Positions 12,478-24,079 of a stretch of DNA of 64,000 bases are shown here, in pieces. Source of the DNA: CALMBW01 sp963779645. Lineage in GTDB: Bacteria > Actinomycetota > CADDZG01 > WHSQ01. The stretch covers positions 620,001-684,000 of the forward strand of contig CAVZYX010000015.1 in NCBI GenBank assembly GCA_963779645.1, read 5' to 3'. Within the stretch, counting starts at the first letter, position 1, and every line of letters begins with the position of its first letter. The notes beneath the pieces are model-generated. The model did no database searches. It saw only the letters and a list, made by a program, of their open reading frames with translations, and was not told the DNA's origin. The translations under genes and the position numbers were made by a program.

Positions 12478-12736
12478 CTTGACGATCGTTGCTCGTGAAG
12501 TGAGAACTACGCAGTGGCAACACACGGAAACTGACAGCTGTACTCGGCGGGCAGGGCTCTTCGGCGATGACCTGCGCCAAGCCGTTGGTCGTGCAGGGTT
12601 GTCCGGACCTCGGTAAAGGCGCTCGTACCGCCGGGTTCCCTGGCGGCGTAGCTCGAGGCTGTTGCACCCTTCTCACCGATGATCGCCTGAACCCCATGCA
12701 CTCGTTCGGAGGATGCGGTTCGTCCGGTCCGTCAAC
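12478..12736. other. Intergenic stretch at the right edge of the oxygenase/GNAT island
   Basis: About 260 bases between the GNAT stop and the FAD enzyme stop. Short frames on both strands show no recognisable protein. GC rises from island level to flank level within it. I see no tRNA, integrase or inverted repeats that would define an insertion boundary. Confidence 0.35.
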
Positions 12737-14252
12737 TTAGCGGGCCACCTCGTCGGCCTTCTTCTCGTCGTTCTTCTTCTCCTTCTCCTCGTGGTAGACG
12801 GCCTCGACGTTGACGGTCCAGATGTCGTGGGGCGGGTCGGCGCCGAGGATGTTCTCGCACCGAGAGCATGGCCGTGTACATCGAGTGGTCCTGGTTGTTG
12901 TAGCGGTGCATCCCGTTGCGGCCGACGGGGAACACGTTCGGGCGTGTTGGCCTTGAGCCAGTCCCGCAGGGTCTGCACGTTGGCCTTGTAGGTGCGTCGT
13001 ACATCGGGTACGCCTTCGGCATCCGCACCACGTAGCCGGACTCGACCTTGGTGGGATCGACGAGCCCGAGGACCCCCAGCTCCTTCTTGCCCAGCTCGAC
13101 CAGGTCGTCGTCGGCCATCGTCCACAGGTCGTCGCCCTCGAAGACGAAGTACTCCAGCCCCAGGCAGGTGCGGCCCTCCTTGACCATGTACGGCGACCAC
13201 GAGCCGAAGTTCTGGATGCGGCCCAGGCGGACGTCGGGCGAGTGCACGTAGATCCAGTTGTCGGGGAAGCCGCACGCCTCGGGCACCACCAGGGCGACGG
13301 TGAGGAAGTCGCGGTAGTGCAGGCCGTTGGCCGCGGCCAGCACGTCGGCGGACGGGGCCGGGTCCATGATCTTGAGCAGCGTCGAGATCGGCATCGAGGA
13401 GATCACGTGGCTGGCGCGGAGCGGGTCGGCGAGCCGTCGTGCGCGGTCGACACCGCCACCGCCTGGCCGCCGTCGTGGTGGATCGCCGTCACGGGTGACT
13501 CCATGTCCACCTTGGTGCCCGGCGCCTCGACCATCTCGCGGCACCGCTCCCACATCATCCCGGGCCCGTACTTGGGGTACTGGAACTCCTCGATGAGGCT
13601 GGTGATGTCCTTCTGGTTCCGGCTTGGGCAGGATGGCGTTGAGTGACGGCCTTGATCAGCGAGAGGTTCTTGATGCGCTGGGCGGCCCAGTCGGCCTGGA
13701 TCTCGGTGGCGGGCACGCCCCACACCTTCTCGGTGTAGGTCTTGAAGAAGATGCGGTAGAGCCGGCAGCCGAAGCGGGCGGCGACCCAGCCCTCGAACGT
13801 CGACTGGTCCTTGGGCGGGCGCACCCGGGCCCAGCCGTAGGAGGCGACGCAGCGCACCGCCTCGACCACGCCCAGGCTCCGCAGGGCGTTCACCGGCTTG
13901 AGCGGGTAGTCGAAGAACTTGCCGCCGTAGTAGATCCGGCTCATGCCGGGGCCGCAGCAGGAAGTCGTCGTCGGGGAGGATCTCGTGCCAGAGGTCCTCG
14001 ACGGCCTGGACCTTGGTGAAGAACCGGTGGCCGCCGATGTCGAAGCGCCAGCCGTCGCGCTGGACCGTGCGGGCGATGCCGCCGACCACCGAGTCGGCCT
14101 CGAGCATGGTGGACGGTGTGGCCGGTCTTGCCCAGCTCGTACGCCGCCGTCAGCCCGGCCGGGCCGGCGCCGATGATGACGATGTCCAGGTCTGCTGCGT
14201 CGGGCGTGGGGGTGGGCGCGTGCTGTTTTTCAGTCGACTGCTCGGGGGACAA
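12737..14252 (-). CDS. FAD-dependent oxidoreductase, UGM/protoporphyrinogen-oxidase-like (frameshifted)
   Basis: About 505 residues if repaired. The N-terminal Rossmann motif IVIIGAGPAGLTAAYELGK binds FAD, followed by VVGGIARTVQRDGWRFDIGG, an arrangement shared by UDP-galactopyranose mutases and amine-oxidase-fold enzymes of glycan clusters. Later blocks include FFKTYTEKVWGVPATEI, FQYPKYGPGMMWERCREMV and NVFPVGRNGMHRYNNQDHSM. The tail is a Lys/Glu-rich helix. The probable start is TTG at 14,252, with AAGGAG eight bases upstream. Frame breaks fall near 14,105, 13,945, 13,640, 13,430, 13,000 and 12,850. It lies upstream of, and co-oriented with, no later gene, but follows the two GT-C genes on the minus strand, so a role in envelope sugar chemistry is inferred. 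Confidence 0.75.
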
Positions 14253-14279
14253 CGATCTGCTCCTTTGTCGGCGTCGACC

Positions 14280-15882
14280 CTATCCGTGCGGGTAGAGGAC
14301 CAACCCCGGGCGCTCGAAGTTATTGTTCGAGACGAGCACCAGCCGGCGCCTCGTTGCCCCGGGCGGCCGCTTCAGCTCGTCCATCATGAGCTGGCACTTC
14401 ACGCCGAAGGTCCGATAGCTCGGCGCCCACACCACCCACACGTCGTGGTCCGGACCGGCGCGGTCGGGCAGCATCGTGGCGAAGTCGGCGGGCTTGGCCG
14501 CCTTCACCGCCGCCTCGTAGCCGACCCAGTCGACGAACTGGGGAGGCTCACCGCGGGGGTAGGTGAGCTGCACGAGACCGTTCTCGGGCACGAGCCGGCT
14601 CACCCCTGGGCCGAGCTGATCGGGGCAATAGGCGACGACGTCGCCGGGCCGGGCCTGGTCGCGCAGGACCTCGGCCACCCGCCCGCCGACGTGCGGTCGC
14701 CGATGGCGAACGGGATCGACGTCGTGAACCCCAGCACCACCGCCAGCCCCAGGGCCCAGGTACCGGCACGGCTGGGTGCCAGGACGGCGTAGCCCAGGCC
14801 GGCGATGAGCACGACGAGGGGGAACACGACGGCGGCGTAGCGCACGGCGAAGGCGGCACCGCTGAGGCGGCCGACGGCCACGCCGATCGAGAGGGTGACC
14901 ACGGCCAGGACCGCCAGCGCCCGCCCGGGAGGGCGGCCTCGCAGGTCGAGCCCCACCACGCCGCCCACGGCCGGCAGGCCGAAGATGCCGAGGACGACCA
15001 GGGCGTAGACCAGCAGGCCCAGCGGCAGGGACAGGTCGGGCAGGCCGGCGGCGAACTGGAACACGACGTCGAAGGGCGACGCGCAGGCGGCGGCAGGCGA
15101 CCCCACGGGGTGCCGGTGTTGGCCGCCTGGTAGAGGAAGTCCGGGCATCCACGGGACGAACAGCAGCGATCCCGCGCCGATGGCCACCACCGCCTGGACG
15201 GCGCCCGCACGCCCGGCCCCGTCGCCCCGGCGCCGCGCCCTCAGGGCGGTCACCAGCAGGGAGGACACGACGGTCAGCACCAGGAAGAAGGACCAGTAGT
15301 GGGTCAGCAGCAGCACGCCGGTGACGCCCGCCGAGGGCGATCGAAGCCGGCAGCGACCGACTCTGGAGGACCGCGTCGAGCGCCAGGAAGCCCCCCAGCA
15401 CCAGGACGATGACCAGCGAGTACATCCGGGTCTCGGTGGCGTAGCGGATGGCGAAGGGCGACGAGGCGAGGAGCAGGAGGGCGCCCCAGGCCGCCGCCCG
15501 GCCACCCAGGCGCCGGCCCAGCCAGCCAGGCGAGGGGCAGGGCGGCGACCGCCAGCACGCCCGAGAAGGCCCGCACGGCGACGTCGCCGTGGCCGAAGAC
15601 CGTCATCCAGGCATGCAGGGCGAGGTAGTAGAAGGGAGGGGAGCCGTCGTGGCGGAGGGCCCCGGAGATGTCCCCCAGCGGCAGCCGGGCGATGTTGACG
15701 GTGAGGGCCTCGTCCAGCCACATGTGGGCGACGGTGGCGAACCGGGCCACCACCGCCACCACCAGGGCGGCACCTACCGCCAGCACCATCACCCGGCCCG
15801 GAGGGCGAGCGGGCGCGATCGCAGGATCCGCAGCGGTGGCGGGCTCGGACGGCGCCGGCAGGCGCAGGTCGTCGACGGTCAA
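14280..15882 (-). CDS. GT39/GT-C membrane glycosyltransferase (frameshifted)
   Basis: About 530 residues if repaired, with many hydrophobic segments. After a first transmembrane helix the extracytoplasmic loop has MWLDEALTVNIARLPL and RHDGSPPFYYLALHAW, the acidic pair and aromatic block typical of GT39/ArnT-like enzymes that take sugars from polyprenol phosphate. The C-terminal part is soluble (VWVVWAPSYRTFGVKC). The stop is at 14,280. The start is uncertain: TTG at 15,882 (MTVDDLRLPAP) fits the gap after the preceding gene's stop at 15,908. Breaks fall near 15,530, 15,340, 15,125, 14,690 and others. It probably forms an operon with the GT-C gene upstream and the FAD gene downstream. Confidence 0.75.
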
Positions 15883-15907
15883 CGAGGTCGGAACCCGGCG
15901 GGCGGGC

Positions 15908-18368
15908 TCAGCCGCCGCGGTCCGGGACGGGCAACGACTCCTGAGCCACCCAGTGGGGGATCGGATCGACTGGCGCACCGTCGTCGGGTGCACCGTCGTC
16001 GGGTGCACCGTCGTCGGGCGCCCCGTCGTGCACACCGTCGTCGGCGAACTCGTCGTCCGCCGGTGCCGATCCGTCCACGGCCTGCTCCTCCATCGGCGGG
16101 TCGAGCACCACGCGGCCCCGACGGGCCCACGCCACGGCCAGGGCCAGGCCCGACAGCGTCAGCAGCCACCCGACGACGTCGGGCGTGGTCCAGCCGTACT
16201 TCAGGGTGACGTGGGTGGAGGTCGGGATCACCACCATGAGGTTCGGCGTCACCCGCCACGGCCCCTTGGCCCCCCACGCCTTCCAGTTGGGGAAGTACGA
16301 GGCCTTCACCACCACCGGTGAGCCGACCTTGTCCACGTCGAAGGTGATCCGGTTGTCGGACGTCTTGATGTTGCTGACCTTGGCCGGCTCGACCGGTATG
16401 CGCTCGGGCTGGTCCACCGTCACGTCCTTGCCGAACACCTTCGAGTCGGTGGCGACGTGGTGGACCCCAACCCGCTGCCACTCCTTCGGCCCCGACTGGG
16501 CCAGGGCGACGTCGTGGCTGGCCTCGTCCATGTACCACTGGGCGGAGACGTCGAGCCAGCCCCGCTCACCCTTGCCGCCGCCGGTGAGGACCGCGGGCTG
16601 GAACGCCAGCGGGGAGACGATCTCGGAGTCCTTGACCTGGTAGACGTGCCACTGGCCCGACACCGCCACGGGGTCGAGGTTGGGGCTCTGCTCGGCCTGG
16701 GCCGTCGCCTCCGGGGAGAAGACCAGGTAGTAGCGGGTGCCCATCATCTGCAGGTGGCGGACGCCGGCCTCCACGTCGAGGCTGGTGTAGGGAAGGTCGC
16801 GCTGGGGATTGGACGGCGCCTTCGACAGCTCGGCGGCGGTGAGGAAGTGGTACGGCACCGACGCCGAGGACTCGAAGTACAGGCCCTCCATCGACCCGAT
16901 GCAGCCGTCGGTCCAGAACGGCAGGAGCATGAGGGCCATGGGCGTGCCGAAGCGGTCCTGGCCCGATTCGTACTCCCAGTGGGTGCGGCCGCAGCCGTTG
17001 GTCAGGCCGACCTGCCTCATCATGTCGACGACGCTCTTGTACTCGGGGTAGGCCTCCTTGCGCTCGTAGCCCGAGTAGTTCCACTTGGCCCAGTCGTCGA
17101 TGTAGCTGCTGTCGCTGGTGGCCGGCTTGGGCAGCCAGCTCGGCAGGACCCCGAGGGGCAGGCCCACGAACATCCACACCGCGAGGGCACCCACCACTGG
17201 CGTCAGGCGCGCCGCCAACGGCGACGCGTGGTCGGGGTCGTGAGCGAACACCCGGCCGAGGGCGGGGCCGATCTCGGCCAGGGCCACGCCGGCCAGCAGG
17301 TACAGGCACAGGTACCAGAAGGGCAGGACCCTGGCGTTCCAGAGCCGACCGGCGGGAGCGACGACGAACAGGGCGCCGGCGATGGTGGCCATGCCGACGA
17401 GGAAGAGGCCGACCCGTCGCCGGTAGACGAGGGCGCAGACCGCGCCCGTCGCCGCCAGGATCGGCAGCCACCACCGCATGCTGGCGGGGAACAGGTTCTT
17501 GGAGTACTCGGTGAGCTTCTCCCAGCCCATGTTGTTGGCGTAGGGCAGCCGGACGAAGAACGGGAAGGACCAGAAGCCGGCCAGCAGGCCGCCGAGGACC
17601 AGGACGCCGGCGAGGAACTTCAGCCTGGACTTTCCCGGGCGCAGCATGAGCAGGAGGACGGCGCCGACCACCGCGAACAGGGTGGGGAGGAGATGGCACA
17701 GCCCGGTGACGGCCAGCAGGACCCCGGCCAGCGCCCGGTTCCTGCCCGTGTCGAGGCCGCGGGCGACCACGCCCAGGAACAGCAGGGCGAACGACAGGCT
17801 GATCGAGAACGAGAACTCCCCGGCCAGGGTGGACGCGATGTTGCCCCCGTAGATGGTGAACGACCGGTCGAAGAGGAACGCCACGCTGACCACCGCCAGC
17901 AGGGCCGGTCCGGGGAAGCGCATCCCGGCCAGGCGGCCGAAGGCCCAGGCGGCCAGCGGGAGGGTGACCACGCCGAGGACGGTGATCAGCTTGAGGGCGA
18001 CGCCGTAGGGCAGCACCAGGTCGAGGAACACGACCATCAGGGCGGGGAGCGGGAAGTAGAAGTGGTAGGCGGGGAAGCCGTCGTACCAGTCGGGGGCCCA
18101 CCCGGTGATGCGCCCGTTGGTGAGCAGGTGGTGGCGCATGTAGTTCGGGCCCCACACGTGGGCGCCGGTGTCACCGCCGGCCGGCGTGGTGTTGGCGAGC
18201 AGCAGCGACGGCTGGAGCTGGAGGAGCACGAACAGCATCGCCGCCCCGACGACGCCGAGGGTGATGATCGTCTCGGGGGAGAGCCTCGACAGCCAGGCCT
18301 TGAGGTCCTCGACCACCGGCGGCACGGGCCGCGTGGCGTGAACCGGTGCCTGGCGCACGTCCGACATC
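15908..18368 (-). CDS. Large GT-C-like integral membrane protein (PTPS-related family)
   Basis: About 820 residues, uninterrupted. It begins MSDVRQAPVHATRP (an in-frame start 50 bases upstream is also possible). One helix is followed by a loop with PAGGDTGAHVWGPNYMRHHL, then ten or more transmembrane segments, a large extracytoplasmic domain from about residue 420 and a final helix near 755-775. This layout matches the 6-pyruvoyl-tetrahydropterin-synthase-related membrane proteins of Actinomycetota, thought to be lipid-linked sugar transferases. The cytoplasmic tail is acidic and contains a short tandem repeat of DDGAP. It is first in a leftward run with the GT39 and FAD genes, 26 bases from the next. 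Confidence 0.75.
15975..16025. repeat. 15-base coding tandem repeat (DDGAP)
   Basis: About three copies of a 15-base unit containing GTCGTCGGGTGCACC, the last one or two diverged, encode DDGAP repeats in the tail of the GT-C-like protein. The length is a multiple of three, so the frame is kept. Confidence 0.8.
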
Positions 18369-18520
18369 TGGATATCTTGGCATCCCGTCGCGCGCCGGTC
18401 GTGTCGCCGGGCGGGCATCGGCCTGGCTCCGGCGACGATTTCCCCGGGCCCTCACCGGGCGCTCACACTCCGCTCACAACCGCGCGTCACCTTCTGTCAC
18501 ACCCGTCAGAGGAGAAATCG

Positions 18521-19435
18521 ATGCGCCGGTCCCGATCGAAATGCAGGTCCGCACGTCTCGCCGCCGTCGTCGTCCCGCTCGTGCTGGCCGTAGCGGGGCT
18601 CGGTGCCCTGCTCGTGGCGACACCGGCAGCCGCCGCTCCGAAGGGCATGGCCACCACGAAGGGCATGTCCGCGCCGAAGCGCACGGAAAGGCCGGCCCGC
18701 AGCGGCAACTTCGTCAGCGCCTGCAGGTACAGCCACAGCGCCCCGGACGACCCCATCGTCCACCCGGACCAGCCGGGCGCCTCGCACGCCCACGACTTCT
18801 TCGGCAACGAGACCACCGGCGCCGCGTCGACCCTCAAGTCGCTGCGGGCCGGGTCGACGCTGTGCAACCGGCCGGGCGACAAGGCGGCCTACTGGGTCCC
18901 CACGCTGTCGGACAGCTCTGTGGCAGACGGTGGCGCGGTAATCCGGCCCACCCGCGTCCTCGCCTACTACCTGGTCGCGGGCCGGGACGCGTCCTCGATC
19001 CAGCCCTTCCCCCTCGGGCTGAGGGTGGTGACCGACCGTGACGCCGGCGTGGTGCGGTGGGGATGCATCGGCGGGGGTCAGGACACACCGGAGCAGTCGG
19101 AACCCCCCGATTGCCCGGCTCCGACGCATCTCGTGCAGCGGATCCACTTCCCGGACTGCTGGGACGGGCACAACCTCGACAGCCCCGACCACCGCAGCCA
19201 CATGGCCTACGCGAGCGGCGGGACCTGCCCCGCCACCCATCCGGTCGCCGTGCCCCACCTGCGGCTCGGGGTCCACTACCCGGAGGGCGTGGGCGGCGCC
19301 GACGTGACCCTCTCGTCAGGTGGCCCGGAGACCTCGCACGCCGACTTCTTCAACGCGTGGGACCCGGCGGTGCAGGCGCGGCTGGTGACGAAGTGCCTCC
19401 ACGCCGCCCGCAAGTGCGGGGCGGCGGGCCCGTAA
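18521..19435 (+). CDS. Secreted DUF1996 domain protein
   Basis: 304-residue protein. The ATG at 18,521 follows AGAGGAG by 7 bases. Residues 1-40 are a long signal peptide (RR near the start, a hydrophobic core, then TPAAAA), so the product is exported. The rest is one DUF1996 domain: FVSACRYSHSAPDDPIVHPD, QPGASHAHDFFGN, HFPDCWDGHNLDSPDHRSHM and HPVAVPHLRLGVHYP. Conserved His/Cys pairs suggest metal or disulphide roles. DUF1996 occurs in fungi and actinobacteria and has no biochemical function I know. It is divergent from the GT-C operon, sharing the 150-base region before it. Confidence 0.85.
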   Translation: MRRSRSKCRSARLAAVVVPLVLAVAGLGALLVATPAAAAPKGMATTKGMSAPKRTERPARSGNFVSACRYSHSAPDDPIVHPDQPGASHAHDFFGNETTGAASTLKSLRAGSTLCNRPGDKAAYWVPTLSDSSVADGGAVIRPTRVLAYYLVAGRDASSIQPFPLGLRVVTDRDAGVVRWGCIGGGQDTPEQSEPPDCPAPTHLVQRIHFPDCWDGHNLDSPDHRSHMAYASGGTCPATHPVAVPHLRLGVHYPEGVGGADVTLSSGGPETSHADFFNAWDPAVQARLVTKCLHAARKCGAAGP

Positions 19436-19440
19436 CGCTT

Positions 19441-19608
19441 CTAGCGGGCTGCGACCAGGTCGAGGACGGAGCGCAGGGCCACCTTCTGGCCTTCGCGGTC
19501 CCACCAGCGGCGCTCGCAGGACGGGCACGAGTGCATCATCACGCGGTCGCCGTTGAGGCGCATGGCGATCTCGACGAGGCTGTGCGAACGACAGTACGGA
19601 CACGTCAT
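19441..19608 (-). CDS. Small zinc-ribbon protein
   Basis: 55 residues starting MTCPYCRSHSLVEIAM at the ATG at 19,608, with GGGAG upstream. Two CxxC knuckles (CPYC near residue 3 and CPSC near residue 30) form a probable treble-clef or zinc ribbon. The tail WWDREGQKVALRSVLDLVAA is helical. It ends 5 bases from the convergent DUF1996 gene and starts divergently from the L,D-transpeptidase. No function is assigned. Confidence 0.65.
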   Translation of the reverse strand: MTCPYCRSHSLVEIAMRLNGDRVMMHSCPSCERRWWDREGQKVALRSVLDLVAAR

Positions 19609-19731
19609 TGCTGGACTCCCTCTTGTTGTTGCCCTCCCAAGGCTCCCTTGGTATCGGCAGTCCGGGCGCGAACCTGAAGCGAATCGGGACGGAACTGTGC
19701 GACGATGTCGCCCACTCGGGAGTCGAGCCGG

Positions 19732-20712
19732 ATGGTGAGCGGACACAGCAGAGCGGCGGTCCGACGGTCTGTCTTCGGCGCGCTACTCGTCTTCCTCCTG
19801 GCCGGCTGCGCCGCAGGTGAGGAGCGGGGAAGCACCCGGGGGCCGATCAGCACCCTGCCGTTGCCGCCGCTGTTCGACGCCCTCCCCGAGGTCACCAGCA
19901 CCACCGAGCCCGAGGTCGCCGCGCCCACGACCGAGCAGGCGGCGCTCAAGGAGGAGAACAAGGGTTCCGACGACGTCCGCGAGCTGCAGCGCCGGCTGAT
20001 CGAGCTGGGCTACGACGTCGGCGCCGCCGACGGCGGCCTGGGCGGGCGCACCGGCTACTCGATCATGGCCTTCCAGAAGGTGGAGGGACTGAATCGCACC
20101 GGCGCCGACAACGCCGAGGTCAGGGAGGCGCTGGCCAAGGCCAGCAAGCCCGGGCCGATGGTGGCGGGGGGCGCCTCCACCAGGGTGGAGATCGACCTCA
20201 ACCGCCAGGTCCTGTTCCTCTGGAAGGGCGGCTCGCTGGCCCGGATCCTGCCCGATCTCCAGCGGGAACGGGAAGAGCTACTGCGTGAAGGGCGACTGCG
20301 ACGTGGCCGTGACCCCGCCCGGGTCCTTCCGCATCGGCCGCAAGGCCGTCGGGCTGGAAGTCGCCCCCCTCGGCGAGCTGTGGTGGCCCATGTACTTCAA
20401 CGGCGGCATCGCCATCCACGGGTCGCCGTCGGTACCCGCCTACCCGGCGTCCCACGGGTGCATCAGGGTGCCGATGTACGCCGCCCCCACGCTCTACGAC
20501 CAGATCGACGGGGGACTCCGGTGATACTCGTCGGCGAGGGCCCTGGGCCGAAGGGCGCCAGGGTGGTCCCGCCCCCGGAGCCGCCGCCGGCACCCGCGTC
20601 GACGACGACCAAGGCCCCGACCACCTCGCCCCCGACGACGGAGACGCCCACGACCGAGGCTCCCACCACGACCGAGCCCGAGAACCCGCCCAGCGAGGAG
20701 CAGGTCACCTAA
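19732..20712 (+). CDS. L,D-transpeptidase lipoprotein with peptidoglycan-binding domain (frameshifted)
   Basis: Cell-wall enzyme that makes 3-3 peptidoglycan cross-links or anchors proteins. The lipobox LLAGC gives a lipid-attached N-terminus. A PG_binding_1 domain (DDVRELQRRLIELGYDVG through YSIMAFQKV) is followed by the YkuD catalytic domain with IAIHGSPSVPAYPASHGCIR, including the nucleophile Cys. A Pro/Thr-rich tail ends the protein. Breaks fall near 20,255 and 20,520. The start is the ATG at 19,732, or the in-frame ATG at 19,705. It shares domain order and wording (YDVG, MAFQKV, RQVLFLW/Y) with the gene at 26,456-27,443, so the two are paralogues. Confidence 0.85.
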   Translation: MVSGHSRAAVRRSVFGALLVFLLAGCAAGEERGSTRGPISTLPLPPLFDALPEVTSTTEPEVAAPTTEQAALKEENKGSDDVRELQRRLIELGYDVGAADGGLGGRTGYSIMAFQKVEGLNRTGADNAEVREALAKASKPGPMVAGGASTRVEIDLNRQVLFLWKGGSLARILPDLQREREELLREGRLRRGRDPARVLPHRPQGRRAGSRPPRRAVVAHVLQRRHRHPRVAVGTRLPGVPRVHQGADVRRPHALRPDRRGTPVILVGEGPGPKGARVVPPPEPPPAPASTTTKAPTTSPPTTETPTTEAPTTTEPENPPSEEQVT

Positions 20713-20734
20713 GGTCCGAGCAGTCCCGGCGGAT

Positions 20735-20782
20735 TCAGCGGGTGCCCGGCGGGGTCAGCGGGTGCCCGGCGGGTCAGCGGGT
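20735..20782. repeat. Short direct repeat between convergent genes
   Basis: Two full copies and one partial copy of a roughly 20-base unit, CAGCGGGTGCCCGGCGGGGT with small changes. It fills the 60-base gap between the L,D-transpeptidase stop and the CPBP stop and includes the latter. Confidence 0.6.
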
Positions 20783-21509
20783 GTAGGCCAGCAGCAGGCT
20801 GATGGCGTTGAACCCGGCGTGGGTGACGATCGACGCACCCAGGCGGCCGGTGCGGACGGCCAGCAGGGACAGCAGCACGGCGAGGGCGGTCAGGCCGGCC
20901 ATCACGATCACCACCGCCCGCCTGGCAGCGGCTGGGGGTGGGCCAGGCCGAAGAGCACCGACGAGAGGGCGACGGCCCGGCCCGTGCCCACGCGCCGCTG
21001 CAACGAGCGCAGGAGGAGGCCGCGGAAGAACAGCTCCTCCACGAGGGGCGCGAACACCACTGCCACCAGGACCAACACCAGCGCCCGGCCCCGCCGGCGT
21101 CGTTCACGAGGTCCTCGACAGGCCCGGAGACGTCGGGATGGCCGAACAGCGGGCGCAGGGCCAGGGCCACGACGGGCACGAGCAGCAGCTGGGCGAACAG
21201 GGCGCCGCCGATGCCGACGCCCACGTCGGACCACCTGGCGGTGAAGCCGAAGTCGGCGGCCAGGGTGCCGTAGCCCTTGCGCCGGCTGGCCAGCACGGCG
21301 ATGCCGACGAGACCGGTCCACAGCCCGACCTGGCCGGCGGTGCGGGCCCCGAGGCTGTCCTCGCTGCCGCCGAAGATGGCCAGCCAGATGCTCCCGACGG
21401 CTGTGGCCAGCAGGATCCCGAGGGCGAAACCGAGGGCGGCGTCGCCCAGCCCCCACCGAGGCTGCACGGGGATCCCTACCGGTGGGCCGTTCAGGTCCTG
21501 GGAATCCAC
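20774..21509 (-). CDS. CPBP family intramembrane metalloprotease (frameshifted)
   Basis: About 245 residues with six to seven hydrophobic segments. The Abi/CAAX-like active site is visible: APLVEELFFRGLLLRSL (EExxxR), SVLFGLAH and IVTHAGFNAISLLLAYTR with the last His. The start is GTG at 21,509 (VDSQDLNGPPVG) and the stop is TCA at 20,774-20,776. Breaks near 21,090 and 20,925 must be bridged to join the three motif blocks. Members process membrane proteins or act in immunity; nothing local indicates its target. It converges with the L,D-transpeptidase gene. Confidence 0.8.
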
Positions 21510-21586
21510 GGACGAAGGATAAGGCTCGATGGAGCCACGGCCGGCTTCAGGGGTGCGACGGGACCGGCTCCGGCGGCGGTGCAGCC

Positions 21587-21850
21587 CTACGAAGCCTCGG
21601 CCCGGAGCGAGTCGTCGGACGACTCCTCCCGCTCGCTCGAACGCCTCGCCGCCGCCATGCGCCGGTCCTGGCCGGTCCAGCCCATCGGCGGTGCCGTGCG
21701 GTCGGCGTGGGCGGCGCACAGGTCGATCGAGAAGGGCTCGTTGACCCCGAGATCGTCGAGGAAAACCGTGCGGTTTCCGTACTGGAAGGTGAGGGCGGCG
21801 GCGGCGGGAGAGGCACAGCCGGGCCGGGCACACAGTCGTGAACGCTGCAT
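21587..21850 (-). CDS. DUF3499 family protein
   Basis: About 88 residues beginning MQRSRLCARPGCASPAAAAL at the ATG at 21,850. The Cys-rich start, the central ALTFQYGNRTVFLDDLG and the IDLCAAHADR block match DUF3499, a small family almost restricted to Actinomycetota. Four Cys/His pairs suggest zinc binding. It is useful evidence for the phylum. It is divergent from ftsH, with about 80 bases between. Function unknown. Confidence 0.72.
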   Translation of the reverse strand: MQRSRLCARPGCASPAAAALTFQYGNRTVFLDDLGVNEPFSIDLCAAHADRTAPPMGWTGQDRRMAAARRSSEREESSDDSLRAEAS

Positions 21851-21932
21851 CCGGTTGACGGTACCCGTCCGGCCTCTGAACACCGAGGATGGTGGAGGAA
21901 GTTCGGAAGCCCCGGGCGCCTACCATTGAGGC

Positions 21933-23960
<2,028 letters not shown>

Positions 23961-24079
23961 CATCGGTCGAAGGCGCGTGCCACTCGGCACGCCCCGCGCC
24001 ACCACCCGAACTCTTCGCGACAACCACCCCGAACACTGCTGAAAGACCCCCCTGCCTTGAGCCTGACGATTGAGCTGCC

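Noticed and set aside
12507..12701. 64-residue minus-strand frame between the GNAT and FAD genes
   Set aside because: No recognisable domain, no ribosome-binding site and codon use unlike its neighbours.
16457..19435. 992-residue open frame on the plus strand, partly continuing into the DUF1996 gene
   Set aside because: Its first two thirds are the antisense of the intact GT-C-like membrane protein and have the His/Gly/Gln-rich look of a GC-bias shadow. Only the part from the ATG at 18,521 is a real protein.
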